NCBI GenBank assembly: GCA_039815505.1
Contig: JBCBZE010000173.1
Location: 1-7,431, forward strand
DNA length: 7,431 bases
DNA from: CANLWN01 sp039815505
GTDB taxonomy: Bacteria > Bacteroidota > Bacteroidia > Flavobacteriales > Flavobacteriaceae
Direction of reading: 5' to 3'
Shown: one piece after another, positions 6,701 through 7,431 of the stretch
Layout: each line of letters starts with the position of its first letter
Position numbering within the stretch: the stretch's first letter is position 1
Translations under genes and position numbers: made by a program
Notes under the pieces: generated by a model
The model's database searches: none
What the model saw: only the letters and a program-made list of their open reading frames with translations
What the model was told of the DNA's origin: nothing

Positions 6701-7431
6701 GAGCTCCCACAACAACACTGTCCAGAAGCATACCATCGGATGCTTTATAAAAGGCGACCGTGCCTAAATCCGTTTCTATTTCTGCCGCTATGGCAACAGC
6801 AACTATGCCGTTGCGTATAGAAACGCTATTTGCAGCGCTACCAAAACCGGAAACATCTATAACGCCAAGTGCCGTTGGGTTGGTAGGGTCGCTAAAATCA
6901 AAAATCTGAAGCGATGCACTACCGTCCACTACGAAAAGGCGATTGCTCAAGGGATCAAAAGCGGTGATCTCGGCACCTGATAAACCAGATAGGCCACCAG
7001 CAAATTGAAAGAATCCGGGATTACTGGCAATGGGCGTTTCAACAGATGATATAAACCCTCCAGGAGAACCTATATCACTACCGCTATTTCCTCCCATCAT
7101 ACGGCTTATATAAGCAGGACCACCTGCGGGAGAGGCCAAACCATCAGTACTTAAGGCAAAGCTATCCCCGTCGGTTAGATCCGTTAAAAAGATAGAACCC
7201 GATCCATCATCAATATTTGGGTAGGCCACGGAGATTATTGCATTGATCTGGCTTTCGTTGTCACCTTCATAGCTTGCAAAACTTTCCCAGAGACCAATTG
7301 TATCTCCACCATTATTAAGGCTTAACGCCTGCCAATTGCCAACAGCGATCAAATTCATACCAAGACCCCATGCTGCGATAAAGTCCGTTTCGGAAACATC
7401 ATCGGCATTGTAAAGAACGGCAGTTTCCCCC
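3741..7431 (-). CDS. Large T9SS-exported protein: LTD, choice-of-anchor I propeller, repeats (5' end missing)
   Basis: The frame stays open to the right edge, giving about 1,229 codons with the N terminus and signal peptide outside. The ATG at 7358 is internal: the 24 codons before it (GETAVLYNADDVSETDF and on) read on into the same domain. Domains in protein order: tail of a lamin-tail-like (LTD) domain ending in GSPGGF (7431 to about 7050); choice-of-anchor-I-type beta-propeller (about 7000-5640), with LFVVDGSASLQIFDF, VANEGQPNGDIDPDG, AFVALQENNAIAVV, TANEGDARSEDE and PEPEGVTVGTINDRTYAFIG; first ~115-residue repeat (5618-5277); second LTD (5264 to about 4770; ITEIWPGNTNG, DWFEITNNG); two more repeats (4733-4392, 4367-4023); T9SS sorting domain. 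The Asp-rich run DGDIDNDGDFDQL (about 6074-6038) looks calcium-binding. The product should be outer-surface or secreted. No catalytic residues were recognised. Some annotated choice-of-anchor I proteins are called alkaline phosphatase-like or esterase-like, but nothing here proves enzyme activity. Confidence 0.9.
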   Translation of the reverse strand, partial: GETAVLYNADDVSETDFIAAWGLGMNLIAVGNWQALSLNNGGDTIGLWESFASYEGDNESQINAIISVAYPNIDDGSGSIFLTDLTDGDSFALSTDGLASPAGGPAYISRMMGGNSGSDIGSPGGFISSVETPIASNPGFFQFAGGLSGLSGAEITAFDPLSNRLFVVDGSASLQIFDFSDPTNPTALGVIDVSGFGSAANSVSIRNGIVAVAIAAEIETDLGTVAFYKASDGMLLDSVVVGALPDFVTFTKNGTQALVANEGQPNGDIDPDGSVSVIDFDGTTVTNIATADFDSFDAATLRAAGVRIFPGKTVAQDVEPEYIALSDDGTTAFVALQENNAIAVVTIATATISEVRPLGTQDHSIMGNELDASDGDDIAGNLRTQPLFGLYQPDAIATFTIGTETYTITANEGDARSEDERVGNLILDPTAFPNAATLQLDENLGRILVSTIDGDIDNDGDFDQLFSYGSRSFTIRDAAGDIVFDSGNQLEAIAFANVSDPSGFDGRSDNKGPEPEGVTVGTINDRTYAFIGLERAEGVAVYDVTVPSAPIFVQYLTSPGDSEPEGLTFVEAADSPNGANLLILANEDSNTISVYSNGAQQALTLTEFILVNADTNTDIMEINEGVVINLGSLPTKNLAIRAEGTDDIESVSFQLSGPQNQINTENFEPYALFGDNTGNFAANQFLLGKYDLVAIPFSEDDLGGLAGNPLSLSFEFIEADVPNLQITEIWPGNTNGSNLTADWFEITNNGAGAWTPDIGVLAFDDDSQDVTTADVISGITSIQPGETVIAIDDSNITEFLEVWASVYDLTDVQIGTYDGSGLSGNGDGVTLFVNGEIVDFEAYPASTNGASYDVGLSAFSEVGVGPNLPVATTILSDLGEPAIGSPGNQGPTGDTGMLSIVSFTLVDANTNQDILNVIDGDSINLANLPTSFINIRANTSNDAMSVRFVLTGEINSIGTENVEPYALFGDIGGNYRGRTLLSGNYSLTVTAFSEEDLQGMEGTPITINFEVFEDNQPQIPQVIGFTLVDADTDEDMLDLVDGIAINLTELPNTFANIRANTSMGTMSVRLQLSGAQNQDMTENVAPYALFGDNAGDYRGNTFIVGNYTLTATAFSEDNLDGLSGNPLTINFEIFEEIIVPSGQAQVNTLSIYPNPAKVAINASFETPSEIEQIMVFDMIGRLVQTYDAKRIKEGNAYRLDVDSLPSGNYILKTLDKRGNSSQKQMVIEK
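3744..3992 (-). other. T9SS type A C-terminal sorting domain
   Basis: The last ~83 codons form a Por secretion-system C-terminal domain: LSIYPNPA at the start (the YPNP hallmark), a hydrophobic strand IEQIMVFDMIGRLV, LPSGNYILK (the usual L-x-x-G-x-Y) and a basic end SSQKQMVIEK. In Bacteroidota this domain directs the protein across the outer membrane through the type IX secretion system, after which it is usually removed, and the protein is anchored or released. Confidence 0.93.
4023..4367 (-). repeat. ~115-residue extracellular repeat, copy 3
   Basis: 115 codons from VIGFTLVDADTDEDM to LTINFEIFEE. Has the full motif set: INLTELPNTF, NIRANTS, MSVRLQLSG, TENVAPYALFGDN, YRGNTFIVGNYTLTA, AFSEDNL and GNPLTINF. 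It is the last module before the sorting domain. Part of it resembles copy 1 and part copy 2, both in protein and in DNA. Confidence 0.87.
4392..4733 (-). repeat. ~115-residue extracellular repeat, copy 2
   Basis: 114 codons from IVSFTLVDANTNQDI to ITINFEVFE. Shares INLANLPTSF, INIRANTS, MSVRFVLTG, TENVEPYALFGD, NYRGRTLLSGNYSLTV and AFSEEDL with the other copies. It is followed by a short linker (DNQPQIPQ) and copy 3, so the two form a direct tandem. The regular alternation of hydrophobic residues suggests a beta-sandwich; that is inference. Confidence 0.87.
5277..5618 (-). repeat. ~115-residue extracellular repeat, copy 1
   Basis: 114 codons running from LTEFILVNADTNTDI to LSLSFEFIE. Key shared positions with the other two copies: FxLVxAxTNxD at the start, INLxxLPT, the IRA block, an LSG strand, TENFEPYALFGDN, GxYxLxAxPFSEDDL and GNPL near the end. 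It follows the propeller directly and is separated from copies 2 and 3 by an LTD domain. It is the most divergent copy; it lacks the RG after the FGD block. Confidence 0.85.

Noticed and set aside
3879..6750. Several plus-strand open frames of 60-140 codons (for example 3879-4283, 4930-5259, 6328-6750)
   Set aside because: They lie antisense to the large minus-strand gene, whose domain content is clear. Their translations show no recognisable domain, and their low-complexity Ser/Val/Ile-rich content is what the opposite strand of a repeat-rich secreted protein would give.
7356..7358. ATG at 7358 as the start of the large minus-strand gene
   Set aside because: The same frame stays open for 24 codons to the window edge and encodes sequence that continues the LTD-like domain. 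No signal peptide follows the ATG.
1..7431. A previously undescribed defence, mobile or RNA-based system
   Set aside because: No transposase, integrase, CRISPR-like array, tRNA, toxin-antitoxin pair or defence-type domain was seen; the genes are recognisable metabolic, translation-related and secreted-protein genes.

Overview
This window looks like a chromosomal stretch from a marine-type member of the Flavobacteriaceae (Bacteroidota). Three things point there. The large minus-strand gene ends in a type IX secretion (Por/T9SS) C-terminal sorting domain, which is found in this phylum. One intergenic promoter fits the Bacteroidota TTG-N19-TAnnTTTG pattern, and gene starts lack clear Shine-Dalgarno sequences. 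Protein content and the moderately AT-rich base use also fit. The assignment is inferred from sequence features, not from a database match.

Left side (1-2522, plus strand): a tightly packed run of three genes. The 3' two thirds or so of gcvT (glycine cleavage T-protein) overlaps the start of a glutaminase gene (glsA) by four bases (ATGA). The glutaminase stop (TAG) is followed three bases later, in the same reading frame, by a TTG that starts an NAD(P)-dependent epimerase/reductase of the extended SDR (RmlD-like) type. This looks like one transcription unit joining one-carbon/glycine breakdown, glutamine hydrolysis and a sugar-nucleotide-type oxidoreductase.

Middle (2523-3740, plus strand): a pterin-4a-carbinolamine dehydratase gene and a YebC/PmpR/TACO1-family gene. 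A convincing Bacteroidota promoter sits just before yebC. A strong palindromic terminator closes yebC and also serves the convergent gene from the right.

Right side (3741-7431, minus strand): the C-terminal part (about 1,229 codons, 5' end outside the window) of a very large exported protein. In protein order it holds the end of a lamin-tail-like (LTD) domain, a choice-of-anchor-I-type beta-propeller, a copy of a ~115-residue repeat, a second LTD domain, two more copies of the repeat in tandem, and the T9SS type A sorting domain. The protein is most likely surface-attached or secreted.

No mobile element, CRISPR array, RNA gene or defence system was seen. Most genes are ordinary housekeeping genes. 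The points most worth a second look are the ~115-residue repeat with its mosaic copies, and the same-frame glsA/epimerase junction with a single stop codon and a TTG start.
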